Source of the DNA: Betaproteobacteria bacterium
GTDB taxonomy: Bacteria; Pseudomonadota; Gammaproteobacteria; Burkholderiales; Burkholderiaceae_C
Direction of reading: 5' to 3'
Assembly: GCA_947453725.1 (NCBI GenBank)
Contig: CANGHH010000022.1
Location: 1-64,000 of the forward strand
DNA: 64,000 bases
Every line of letters begins with the position of its first letter. Position 1 is the stretch's first letter. Below the pieces are notes generated by a model. It had not been told where the DNA came from. It saw nothing but the letters and a program-made list of their open reading frames with translations, and made no database searches. Position numbers and translations under genes: made by a program. Below, one piece after another: positions 10,011 through 17,809 of this stretch.

Positions 10011-10793
10011 ATGTCCATCGCCCTTCGCCAACGGGCGATCGAAGTGCCCATCCAGGCAGCGCGGGCTGGCGCTGCGCTGTTGGCCCTGCCGATAGCGGCC
10101 TGCGCGCGTTGCCACCTGTGGCAGCTCTGCACGCCCTGCGTGCCACCTGCCGAACGCCAGCCTGACGCCGAGCGCGTGGTCTTCACGCGCCGCCGTCTGT
10201 TGGCTGGCGACTTGCTGTTCAACGAAGGCGACACCTTTCACTCGGTCTACGCGGTGCGCAGCGGCAGCCTGAAGTCCACCGTGACGCTGCAGGACGGTCG
10301 AGAGCAGGTCGGTGGTTTCCTGTTCGCCGGTGATGTGCTGGCGCTCGACGCCATCGCCAGCACGCGCCACACCAGCACCGTGATGGCCATCGAGGACACC
10401 CAGGTCTGTGCCATCAGCTACCAGTCGCTGGCCGGCGCGATGCAGCGCCAGACCACGCTGCAGCGCGGCTTCAGCCGCCAGTTGAGCCTTGAGATGGTGC
10501 GCGCCAGCCGCATGCTGCTGGTGCTGGGCCGGATGAGCGCCCAGGAAAGGCTGGCGGCTTTCCTGCTGGACCTGTCGTCTCGTTTCCATGACCGCGGCCA
10601 GTCGGCACGCGAGTTCAACCTGCGCATGACGCGGGCCGAGATCGGCAGCTACCTGGGGCTGACGCTGGAAACCGTCAGCCGTACCCTGTCGTTGTTCCAG
10701 CAACAGGGTTTGCTGGCCGTCGAGCGCCGGCGCATCCGCTTCGTGGACCTGGAATCCTTCGCCCAGCGTTTCGAGTCCGTTTTGCAGGGTTGA
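10011..10793 (+). CDS. fnr: FNR-type oxygen-sensing transcription regulator (Crp/Fnr family)
   Basis: 260 residues from the ATG at 10011, which has GGGAG at 9999-10003; a GTG six bases upstream is also possible. N-terminal C31-x2-C34-x5-C40 plus C133 reproduce the four-cysteine pattern that binds the oxygen-labile [4Fe-4S] cluster in E. coli FNR. The cyclic-nucleotide-like barrel spans about 60-160, the dimer helix 165-195, and the HTH contains RAEIGSYLGLTLETVSRTL, where E-x-x-S-R is the FNR recognition-helix pattern. Expected to switch on anaerobic or microaerobic genes. Burkholderiales often call this gene fnr, anr or btr. Confidence 0.88.
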   Translation: MSIALRQRAIEVPIQAARAGAALLALPIAACARCHLWQLCTPCVPPAERQPDAERVVFTRRRLLAGDLLFNEGDTFHSVYAVRSGSLKSTVTLQDGREQVGGFLFAGDVLALDAIASTRHTSTVMAIEDTQVCAISYQSLAGAMQRQTTLQRGFSRQLSLEMVRASRMLLVLGRMSAQERLAAFLLDLSSRFHDRGQSAREFNLRMTRAEIGSYLGLTLETVSRTLSLFQQQGLLAVERRRIRFVDLESFAQRFESVLQG

Positions 10794-10900
10794 GCTCGGC
10801 AGCCCTGGGTCGGGCTCGACCTTCGGCATGACTGGACATCGCAGGCATCTCTTATGCTTGCCAGCTCCCGCGCCACGCCAACCACCCTTCCAAAGCCGAC

Positions 10901-12178
10901 ATGACCTCCAACGCCATCCCTGCCGTACCCGCTCTGCGCGCCCTCGCCGCGCTCCTGACCTTGTCTTGCGCGGGGTCGCTGGCGCAGGCGCAAACGCCGC
11001 CGGCCGAGCCTGCCGATCCGGTGGCCGCACTCGTCGGCCGTCTGGATCTGGAAAGGTACAAGGCCACCGTCAAGGGCCTGACCCAATTTGGTGACCGCCG
11101 TCAAGGCACCGAGCGCAACCGCAAGGCGCTGGACTGGATCGAGGCCCAACTCAAGGCCGGTGGCTGCACGAACACCGAGCGGCTGCAGTACCTGTACACC
11201 GAACCGGCCCGGCGCACGCCGGGCACCCCCCAGCCTGCCCGGGCGGGCGGGCCGGCCGGGCAGGGCGGCAGCACCCTGTTCGGTCAGCGCGGCCCGACCG
11301 GCGTCAACACCGACCCGCTGGCCCAGCCCGATGAGCGCCTGCGACAGCTGAATGCGGAACCGACGCCCGAGGGCACTTCGCAGCGCGAGAACGTCTACTG
11401 CACCAAGGTGGGCAGCAGCCGCCCCGACGAGATGTACATCGTCGGCGCGCACATGGACGGCATCGGCTTTGGCGAGGCCGCCAACGACGACGGTTCCGGT
11501 ACCGCCCTGGTGATGGAGCTGGCACGCATCTTCAGCCTGCCGGGCGTGCAGACCGAGCGGTCGATCCGCTTCGTGCTGTGGAACAACGAGGAAACGGGCC
11601 TGCAGGGCGCCAGCGCCTACGTGGCCCAGCGCAAGGGCTTGCAAGGTCTCGAAATGCCCAAGGGTTCGGGCCTGTACCCGGAGCCGAAGTGGCTGGGCAT
11701 GATCCAGCATGACATGATGATGTTCGACCACGGCATGCCGGTCGCCAAGCTCGACGCCAGCGGCAAGCCCGTGCTCGACGCCAAGGGTCAGCCCGTCTAC
11801 GCGCCGCCGAAGGAGCAACGCGCCGAGGCCGACGTCAACATCGAATACCAGTCGGACTCGAAGTACGCCGAAGGCGCCGCCAAACTGGCCTGGGCTTTTC
11901 GCGCGGCCAACGACAGGTACGCGACGCGCTACCCGGCCGCCGTCGGTTTCCACATGACCAATACCGACTCGACGCCTTTCATGAACGAGGTGCCGGCGAT
12001 CTCGCTGCGCGAGAACGAGCGCGGCCAGCAGATCGGCGCTGGCTGGAACCCGCACTGGCATCAGCCGACCGACCTGTACGCGTCCTACTCGGACAAGGAC
12101 TTCCTGCTGGGCCTGAACGCCGCGCAGACGACCTTGGCCGCTATCGCCCAGCTGACTGGCGCCAAGTTCAAGAACTGA
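10901..12178 (+). CDS. M28-family zinc metallopeptidase, exported
   Basis: 425 residues. A signal peptide (LAALLTLSCAGSLAQAQ) ends near residue 28, so the enzyme is periplasmic or secreted. Zinc ligands of M28 peptidases are visible: His in GAHMDG, Asp in ANDDGSGTA, and Glu-Glu in WNNEETGLQ. A Gly/Pro/Arg-rich stretch near residues 100-125 looks like a disordered insert between the lid and the catalytic domain. Likely aminopeptidase or carboxypeptidase; the exact substrate cannot be read from sequence. Confidence 0.87.
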   Translation: MTSNAIPAVPALRALAALLTLSCAGSLAQAQTPPAEPADPVAALVGRLDLERYKATVKGLTQFGDRRQGTERNRKALDWIEAQLKAGGCTNTERLQYLYTEPARRTPGTPQPARAGGPAGQGGSTLFGQRGPTGVNTDPLAQPDERLRQLNAEPTPEGTSQRENVYCTKVGSSRPDEMYIVGAHMDGIGFGEAANDDGSGTALVMELARIFSLPGVQTERSIRFVLWNNEETGLQGASAYVAQRKGLQGLEMPKGSGLYPEPKWLGMIQHDMMMFDHGMPVAKLDASGKPVLDAKGQPVYAPPKEQRAEADVNIEYQSDSKYAEGAAKLAWAFRAANDRYATRYPAAVGFHMTNTDSTPFMNEVPAISLRENERGQQIGAGWNPHWHQPTDLYASYSDKDFLLGLNAAQTTLAAIAQLTGAKFKN

Positions 12179-12279
12179 ACCTCCCCGGCAGACACAATGC
12201 AGCAGCGGCCACGCGCCGCTGGCCCCGTTCGTTTCTTGCAACCCGCAGCGTCACGCTGACGCCTGGAGATACCTGCAGC

Positions 12280-12663
12280 ATGTTTTCGCACATCATGATC
12301 GGCACGAACCACCTGGAGCCCGCCAAGGCCTTCTACGACGCCGTGCTGGGCGCACTCGGGGTGCCTACCGGAACCGTCGACCGGCACCGCATCTTCTGGC
12401 GCACGCCGACCGGCGTGTTCTCGGTCAGCCAGCCGATCGACGGCCAGCCGGCTACAGTGGGCAACGGCAGCACCATCGGCTTCGCCTGCCAGTCTGCCGA
12501 ACAGGCCGACGCCTGGCATGCAGCGGGCGTGGCCCACGGCGGTTCCACCTGCGAAGACCCGCCTGGCGTGCGTGAAGGCCCGAACGGCCGCATTTACCTC
12601 GCCTACCTGCGTGACCCCGACGGCAACAAGCTCTGCGCCCTGTACCGCCTGCCCCGCGCCTGA
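12280..12663 (+). CDS. VOC-family (glyoxalase/bleomycin resistance fold) protein
   Basis: 127 residues, a single vicinal-oxygen-chelate domain pair: MFSHIMIGTNHLEPAKAFYDAVLGALG is the typical first beta-alpha module and IYLAYLRDPDGNKLCALYR the last strand with a metal-ligand-like context. Members include glyoxalases, dioxygenases and antibiotic-binding proteins; function here is unassigned. It is convergent with the caspase-like gene, separated by a strong hairpin. Confidence 0.85.
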   Translation: MFSHIMIGTNHLEPAKAFYDAVLGALGVPTGTVDRHRIFWRTPTGVFSVSQPIDGQPATVGNGSTIGFACQSAEQADAWHAAGVAHGGSTCEDPPGVREGPNGRIYLAYLRDPDGNKLCALYRLPRA

Positions 12664-12674
12664 GTGGCGTCTGA

Positions 12675-12704
12675 GCCGCGCCTGGGCCAACGGCCCGGCG
12701 CGGC
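12675..12704. terminator. Hairpin between convergent genes
   Basis: GCCGCGCC (12675-12682), a bulged T, GGGCC, loop AAC, GGCCC, then GGCGCGGC (12697-12704) forms a 13-pair stem with one bulge. It sits between the convergent VOC gene and the caspase-like gene and could serve both, although no T run follows on either strand. Confidence 0.55.
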
Positions 12705-12714
12705 GACAAGCGCT

Positions 12715-13605
12715 TCAGTTCGTGATGGCGGTCTGGCGGTTGCTGGCGTTGCCTTCGAGCTGCGGCGTCTGCGCGAACTTGCCGGCCATCGCGGCGCGCA
12801 CCTTGGTCACCACGTCCTTGCGTGACAGCTTGTTCTGGGTGGCGTTGACGACCTGCAGGAAATAGTAGGTGAAGGCGCCGTTGTAGCGGCCGCTGAAATA
12901 GGCGTCGGCGCTGGTCTGGTTGGCCTTGCAGCCGCCCCAGAGGATCTGGTTGGTCGCCGGGTTCAGGTCGGCAGCCCGGTCCTTGCCGGCCTTCGGCGCG
13001 GCGGCCGGGGCTGCGGCCTCGCGGCGCAGCATGCGGTGCAGCGTGAAGCCGCGCACCTGCTTCTGCTTGACGACGCCCTGCAACTCGCCTTCGGGCGGTG
13101 CCACGTAGCGGGCCCGCGGCGCATGCAGGCCGAATTCGGCGCCACGCAGGCCGGTGCCGGAGTGGCAGGTGTCGAGGTAGACCTCGAGCAGGACGCCGGG
13201 CGGCACCTGCTGGAAAAGGTCGTGCAACTCGTCGTCGCAGATGATGTGCGCCGGGTCCCACAGATTGCCCTTCTGCGCGATGTCGGCCGGCACGAAGGCT
13301 TCGTCCATGCCGTCGGGTTCGTCGCCGCTCTTGTCGGCCATCTGCGTGCCGTGCGACGACAGGCTGAACAGCAGGTAGCTGATCTTGCCCGCCTTGGCGT
13401 CGGCCACCGCCGCACCCAGCTGCGCCATGATCGCCGCCTTCGAGGCTTGCGCGTCGACCAGGGTGACCACCTCGGACGCCTTGAAACCGAGCAGGCCCTT
13501 GCACAGGGTGGCCATGTCCTTGGCATCGTTGACGCAACCCTGCAGCGTGAACTGCGGAAAGTTGGCGAACTTGTTGATGCCGACGCAGATTGCCTTTCGG
13601 GCCAT
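12715..13605 (-). CDS. Caspase-family (C14) protease, bacterial metacaspase-like
   Basis: 296 residues from the ATG at 13605, which has a GGGGAGA-type ribosome site; an upstream in-frame start at 13665 is less likely. The caspase dyad is complete: His85 in SLSSHGTQ and Cys147 in YLDTCHSGTG. The segment DEPDGMDEAFVPAD is typical of metacaspases, which cut after Arg or Lys. No signal peptide or extra domain is seen, so this is a stand-alone p20-like protease with a roughly 150-residue C-terminal part (YFSGRYNGAFTYYF near the end). Its role, such as stress proteolysis or regulated death, is unknown. Confidence 0.88.
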   Translation of the reverse strand: MARKAICVGINKFANFPQFTLQGCVNDAKDMATLCKGLLGFKASEVVTLVDAQASKAAIMAQLGAAVADAKAGKISYLLFSLSSHGTQMADKSGDEPDGMDEAFVPADIAQKGNLWDPAHIICDDELHDLFQQVPPGVLLEVYLDTCHSGTGLRGAEFGLHAPRARYVAPPEGELQGVVKQKQVRGFTLHRMLRREAAAPAAAPKAGKDRAADLNPATNQILWGGCKANQTSADAYFSGRYNGAFTYYFLQVVNATQNKLSRKDVVTKVRAAMAGKFAQTPQLEGNASNRQTAITN

Positions 13606-13780
13606 GGAGGGTCTCCCCGTTGTGATTGGAAATTTGATCCTCACGGCCCGTCCTGTGCGCGGCAATCCCTAGGCTGCCGGCCACCCCTGTGCCGGGCCGC
13701 CGCGCCGCGACGTTGGCTCTGGCGTTTCGGCTTGGACGACGCCGTACCGCGGATCAAGACGAAGTCCGAGAAGTGACGCG

Positions 13781-13925
13781 ATGAACACGCTGAGCGAACA
13801 AGTCCGGCATGGGACTGGGGCCTGATGGCCGCCGACATCCGGGTTGACGCGGACCGTGTCCTGGTGCGCATCGAAATCCCCCGGCTGGAGCGGGGTCGCG
13901 GGCGGCGCATCGAGGTGCGCTGCGC
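13781..13925 (+). pseudogene. Possible decayed Hsp20/alpha-crystallin gene
   Basis: An ATG at 13781 opens MNTLSEQVRHG, a start typical of short Burkholderiales Hsp20 proteins, and stops at once. In another frame from 13813, DWGLMAADIRVDADRVLVRI then EIPRLE resembles the beginning of the alpha-crystallin domain (W-G-x-x-A-A-D/E-V-x-x-D-D-x-x-V-V-R-x-E-x-P-G). The middle segment is missing and nothing Hsp20-like follows after about 13925. This fits a gene with an internal deletion and lost 3' end. The match is from memory, not an alignment. Confidence 0.4.
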
Positions 13926-14138
13926 CCGAAGCCGGCACTGCAGGGCCATGACGTCCTTGCGATGCTGTGTCGTGACGGTCATCCGCAGGCCAGGCCAGGG
14001 CGCGGTCTGCTTCCTGCACGGCGACTCCTCGGGGATGTCCTGCGCCCAGCTTGCGCGGGCGCCGAGTCCCGCTGCGCACGTTGTCGCGGCCTGTGCCGTC
14101 GGCTGCCCCGCGACCCAACGCAGGCAGAACGCGTTAAC
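13926..14138. other. Remainder of the gene-poor stretch before the beta-oxidation gene
   Basis: Together with the putative hsp20 remnant this makes about 550 bases with no intact gene (13606-14158). No second recognisable protein fragment was found. The last part carries the AAGGAG ribosome site of the following gene. Confidence 0.4.
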
Positions 14139-14158
14139 GTTCCTGAAAAGGAGCACCC

Positions 14159-16252
14159 ATGAACACTGCCTGCGTCACCTGCCAATTCGACGGCGATACC
14201 GCCGTCATCACCATGAACAAGCCGCCGGTCAACGGTCTGGGCTTCGAATTGCGCGATGGCATCGCCCGTGCGCTGGATCAGGCCAACGCCGACGCCGCCG
14301 TCAAGGCCATCGTGCTGACCGGCACCGCGAAAGCTTTTTCGGGCGGCGCCGATGTCACCGAATTCGGCAAACCGAACCAGTTGCGCGAACCGAACCTGCG
14401 CGTCCTGATCGCGCTGCTGGAAAACAGCCCCAAGCCGGTCGTGGCGGCGATCGCCGGGGTCTGCCTGGGCGGCGGGCTGGAACTGGCGATGGGCGCGCAT
14501 TTCCGCGTGGCGCTGGCCGATGCGTCGCTGGGCCTGCCCGAAGTCAAGCTCGGCCTGCTGCCCGGCGCGGGCGGCACGCAGCGCCTGCCGCGCCTGATTG
14601 GCGTCGAAGCGGCGCTGAACATCATCGTCAGCGGCAACCCGGTCGCTGCGCTGCGTTTCAAGGGCACACCGCTGATCGACGCGATCATCGACGGCGATCT
14701 GCTGACCGGCGCGGTGGCCTTTGCGCGCCAGGTGGTGGCCGAGGGCCGGCCGCTGCGCCGCGTGCGTGACCTTCAGCTCGGCGACCCGCAGGCCGAGGCC
14801 TTCCTGCAGTTTGCCCGCAAGACGGTGGCGGCTTCGTCACCGAATTTTCCGGCGCCGCTGAAGTGCGTCGAGGCCATCGCCCACGTCATCAGCAAACCCT
14901 TTGACGAGGGCCTGCGCCTGGAACGCGAAGCCTTCGTGGCGCTGATGGGCAGCCCGGAATCGCGCGCGCTGCGCTATGTCTTCGCGGCCGAGCGCGCGGC
15001 GGCCAAGCTGCCCGACCTGCCGGCCGATACGCGCTTGCGCACCATCGCCAAGGTGGGCGTCATCGGTGCCGGCACGATGGGCGGCGGCATCACGATGAAC
15101 TTCCTCAACGCCGGCTTGTCGGTGACACTGCTCGAGACCAAGCAGGAAGCGCTGGACAAGGGTCTGGCGACCATCCGTCGCAACTACGAGAACTCGATGA
15201 AGAAGGGCAAGCTGACGCCGGCCCAGGTCGAGCAGCGCATGGCCCTGGTGACGCCGACGCTGGACTTCGGCGGCTTTGCCGATGCCGACCTGGTCATCGA
15301 AGCGGTGTTCGAGAACATGGCCGTCAAGCAGCAGGTCTTCGAAGCGCTGGACGCGGTGTGCAAGCCCGGCGCCATCCTGGCCAGCAACACCAGCTACCTC
15401 GACATCGACCGCATCGCCGCCTTCACACGGCGGCCGGCCGACGTCCTGGGCCTGCACTTCTTCAGCCCGGCCAACGTGATGCGCCTGCTGGAAGTGGTGC
15501 GCGGCGCGGCCACCGCGCCCGCTGTGCTGGCCACCTGCATGGCGCTGGCGCGGCAGATCAAGAAGGTCGCCGTGGTCTCGGGCGTCTGCGACGGCTTCAT
15601 CGGCAACCGCATGCTGGCGCGCTACGGCGCTGCGGCCAGCGGCTTGATCAACGCGGGCGCACTGCCGCAGCAGGTCGACGCCGCGTTGCAGCAGTTCGGG
15701 ATGGCGATGGGGCCCTTCCGCATGGGCGACCTCGCGGGCCTGGATATCGGCTGGGCGACGCGCCAGCGCAAGGCGGCCGAAGCCGGCGTGGCGATGAATC
15801 CGGTGGTGGCCGACAAGCTGTGCGAAGCCGGCCGTTTTGGCCAGAAGACTGGCGCCGGCTGGTACCGCTATGAAGCCGGCAACCGCAGCCCGCTGCCCGA
15901 TCCGGTGACCGAAACGCTGATCGCGCAATACCGTTCCGAGAAGGGCATCACGCCGCGCGCCATCGGCGCCGCCGAAGTGGTCGAGCGCTGCATCTACGCG
16001 CTGGTCAACGAAGGCGCGCGCATCCTGGCAGAAGGCATCGCGGCGCGGGCCTCGGACATCGACCTCGTCTACCTCAACGGCTACGGCTTCCCGCTGCACC
16101 GCGGCGGGCCGATGCTCTATGCCGACACCGTCGGCCTGCCGAACGTGGTTCGCAGCCTGCACGCCATCGCCGCTGAACCCGGGGCTGATGCGTCGTGGCA
16201 GCCCGCGCCGTTGCTGGTGAAGCTGGCCGAGGCGGGGCAGACCTTCAACTGA
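14159..16252 (+). CDS. Bifunctional enoyl-CoA hydratase / 3-hydroxyacyl-CoA dehydrogenase
   Basis: 697 residues, FadJ/FadB-like. Crotonase domain at about 1-190 with oxyanion-hole strand SGGADVTEF and catalytic region [22 protein letters not shown]; Rossmann NAD site [12 protein letters not shown] near residue 300; dehydrogenase motifs ASNTSYLDI and [12 protein letters not shown]-terminal helices with [12 protein letters not shown]. It performs the hydration and oxidation steps of fatty acid beta-oxidation in the cytoplasm. AAGGAG lies just before the ATG. No thiolase gene is adjacent, so its partner is elsewhere. Confidence 0.93.
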   Translation: MNTACVTCQFDGDTAVITMNKPPVNGLGFELRDGIARALDQANADAAVKAIVLTGTAKAFSGGADVTEFGKPNQLREPNLRVLIALLENSPKPVVAAIAGVCLGGGLELAMGAHFRVALADASLGLPEVKLGLLPGAGGTQRLPRLIGVEAALNIIVSGNPVAALRFKGTPLIDAIIDGDLLTGAVAFARQVVAEGRPLRRVRDLQLGDPQAEAFLQFARKTVAASSPNFPAPLKCVEAIAHVISKPFDEGLRLEREAFVALMGSPESRALRYVFAAERAAAKLPDLPADTRLRTIAKVGVIGAGTMGGGITMNFLNAGLSVTLLETKQEALDKGLATIRRNYENSMKKGKLTPAQVEQRMALVTPTLDFGGFADADLVIEAVFENMAVKQQVFEALDAVCKPGAILASNTSYLDIDRIAAFTRRPADVLGLHFFSPANVMRLLEVVRGAATAPAVLATCMALARQIKKVAVVSGVCDGFIGNRMLARYGAAASGLINAGALPQQVDAALQQFGMAMGPFRMGDLAGLDIGWATRQRKAAEAGVAMNPVVADKLCEAGRFGQKTGAGWYRYEAGNRSPLPDPVTETLIAQYRSEKGITPRAIGAAEVVERCIYALVNEGARILAEGIAARASDIDLVYLNGYGFPLHRGGPMLYADTVGLPNVVRSLHAIAAEPGADASWQPAPLLVKLAEAGQTFN

Positions 16253-16261
16253 CCGGTCTGC

Positions 16262-17218
16262 TCAGTACCCCGCGCCACGGTCCACCGCCAGCGGTTGCGG
16301 CAGGCCGGCGCGGGCGCAACGCAGCGCTTCCAGCAACTGCTCCACGACGACCTGGGCGCCGGCTTCGCCGGCGATGTGCGGCGTGGCCAGCACCCGCGGG
16401 TGCTGCCAGACCCAGTTGTCGGGCCGCGGTGGTTCCCGTTCGAAGACATCCAGCGCCGCGCCGGCCAGCTGGCCGCTGTCCAGCAGGGCACGCAGGTCGT
16501 CTTCGACCAGCTGCTCACCGCGGCCGATGTTGATGACGTAGGCACCTGCCGGCAGCTGCGCCAGCGTGACCCGGTTCAGCAGGCCCTGCGTGGCCGGCGT
16601 CAGCGGCAGGGCGCAGACCAGCACGTCGGTCTGCGCCAGCAACGCCGGCAGGCCGGCGTCGCCGTGGAATACCGCCACCCCTGGCAGTGCGGTCTGCTGC
16701 TGCGGGTCACGCGGGCTGCGGGCCCAGCCGGCCACCGGGAAGCCCAGCGGCAGGAAGGCCTGGGCGATGGCGCCGCCGACCGCGCCCAGGCCCAGCACGC
16801 CAATGCGGCAGGCCGCCAGCGACCGCACCGGGTGGCGCGCCCATTGCGATGCCACCTGCTGCGCGCGGTAGCGCGGCAACTCGCGCAGGTGGCCGAGCGC
16901 GCAGGCCACCACGTATTGCGCAATGCGCAGCCGCTGCGTGGGGTCCACCGTGCGCGTCACGGGCAGGTCCGGGAAGAGGTCCAGCAGGTCGGGCACGGTC
17001 AGCAGCTTGTCGACACCAGCGCCCGTCGAGCACAGCACGCGCAGATTGCGGTAGGGTGCCAGCGCGCCGGGCTTCAGCCGCCAGGCCAGGATGGCTTCGA
17101 CGGCCAGCGGGTCGTGGGGCGCTTCGGCCGACCACACCGGCACATCGGGCGCGGCGGCGTGCAGGGCATCGATCAGGGGTTGCGCCGGTATCGGCGCGGT
17201 CATCAAGAGAATGGCCAT
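16262..17218 (-). CDS. ghrA: 2-hydroxyacid dehydrogenase, glyoxylate/hydroxypyruvate reductase A-like
   Basis: 318 residues. The NAD(P)-binding motif GVLGLGAVGGAIAQ lies near residue 142, and the D-2-hydroxyacid dehydrogenase signatures INIGRGEQLVEDDL, ALDVFEREP and the catalytic His in ATPHIAGEAG are present. The GhrA subgroup shares the W-A-R-S-P after the first beta strand pair (NADPH preference). Probably reduces glyoxylate or hydroxypyruvate. It is convergent with the beta-oxidation gene, with only 9 bases between stops. Confidence 0.86.
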   Translation of the reverse strand: MAILLMTAPIPAQPLIDALHAAAPDVPVWSAEAPHDPLAVEAILAWRLKPGALAPYRNLRVLCSTGAGVDKLLTVPDLLDLFPDLPVTRTVDPTQRLRIAQYVVACALGHLRELPRYRAQQVASQWARHPVRSLAACRIGVLGLGAVGGAIAQAFLPLGFPVAGWARSPRDPQQQTALPGVAVFHGDAGLPALLAQTDVLVCALPLTPATQGLLNRVTLAQLPAGAYVINIGRGEQLVEDDLRALLDSGQLAGAALDVFEREPPRPDNWVWQHPRVLATPHIAGEAGAQVVVEQLLEALRCARAGLPQPLAVDRGAGY

Positions 17219-17245
17219 CCGGCGATACTGTCACACGGCGCGGCG

Positions 17246-17719
17246 ATGCTGCTGTGGCCCGTCCTGGATCTGGCCGTACCGCCAGCCCGTATCAGCCTCG
17301 CACCCCGGCCCCATCGCCATCCCTACCCGCATGCCGGATCGCCCTGTTTCGCGCCCCCCAGCCAGGCTGCCGCTCCGGCAGCCTGGCTGGATGCCTTACT
17401 GGCCTGGCGCGCAGCGCGCATCCAGGCCATGCAGGTCACCGCCGTCTTCAGGCATGCGGCGGTGGCGCTGCCAGCTCACCACCACGAGGGTCTGGAACGC
17501 CACCGCCACGGCCCTGACGACGCCACGGTGCAGGCCATGGACAGCGCCGGCGACGACGCCGGCCAGGCCAACGCCGCCAACCCGGCGCCGGCCTGGGGGC
17601 CGACGGCCGAATACCGCGTGCCGCCCTCCGCGCCAGCAGGCGTCGCCTGGCCGGGCTTGCCACAGCCGGCCTGGTCCAGCGCGCCGACCCGGCTGCCAGA
17701 GCGTCCGCCCCGGGCCTGA
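17246..17719 (+). CDS. Putative His-rich protein upstream of a TonB receptor
   Basis: Low-confidence ORF, 157 codons from the ATG at 17246 or 96 codons from the ATG at 17429. The core HHHEGLERHRHGPDDATV followed by an Ala/Asp-rich part and the ending PERPPRA recalls small unannotated proteins found beside similar TonB receptors. The His cluster could bind zinc or another metal. The longer version would include the perfect 15-bp hairpin at 17358-17390, so the start after the hairpin is more plausible. No clear ribosome site was found for either. Confidence 0.4.
   Translation: MLLWPVLDLAVPPARISLAPRPHRHPYPHAGSPCFAPPSQAAAPAAWLDALLAWRAARIQAMQVTAVFRHAAVALPAHHHEGLERHRHGPDDATVQAMDSAGDDAGQANAANPAPAWGPTAEYRVPPSAPAGVAWPGLPQPAWSSAPTRLPERPPRA
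17358..17390. promoter_or_regulatory. Perfect 15-bp-arm hairpin in the leader of the His-rich ORF / TonB receptor
   Basis: CCAGCCAGGCTGCCG (17358-17372), loop CTC, CGGCAGCCTGGCTGG (17376-17390). There is no T run on the plus strand. It is far stronger than chance for this length and lies about 420 bases before the TonB receptor start. Terminator for an unseen transcript, attenuator, or mobile repeat are all possible. Confidence 0.5.
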
Positions 17720-17809
17720 GGGAAATCGCACCGCCGACCGCCTGAGCGCTCGCTGCACGACGGCAGCGCGCCCTGGCGGCGCTTCCCCTCAGACGCTCCA
17801 GGAGCACCC

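Noticed and set aside
9691-10146. Minus-strand ORF opposite the fnr start region
   Set aside because: The product is rich in Arg, Ser and Pro with no motif and overlaps the well-supported FNR cysteine region.
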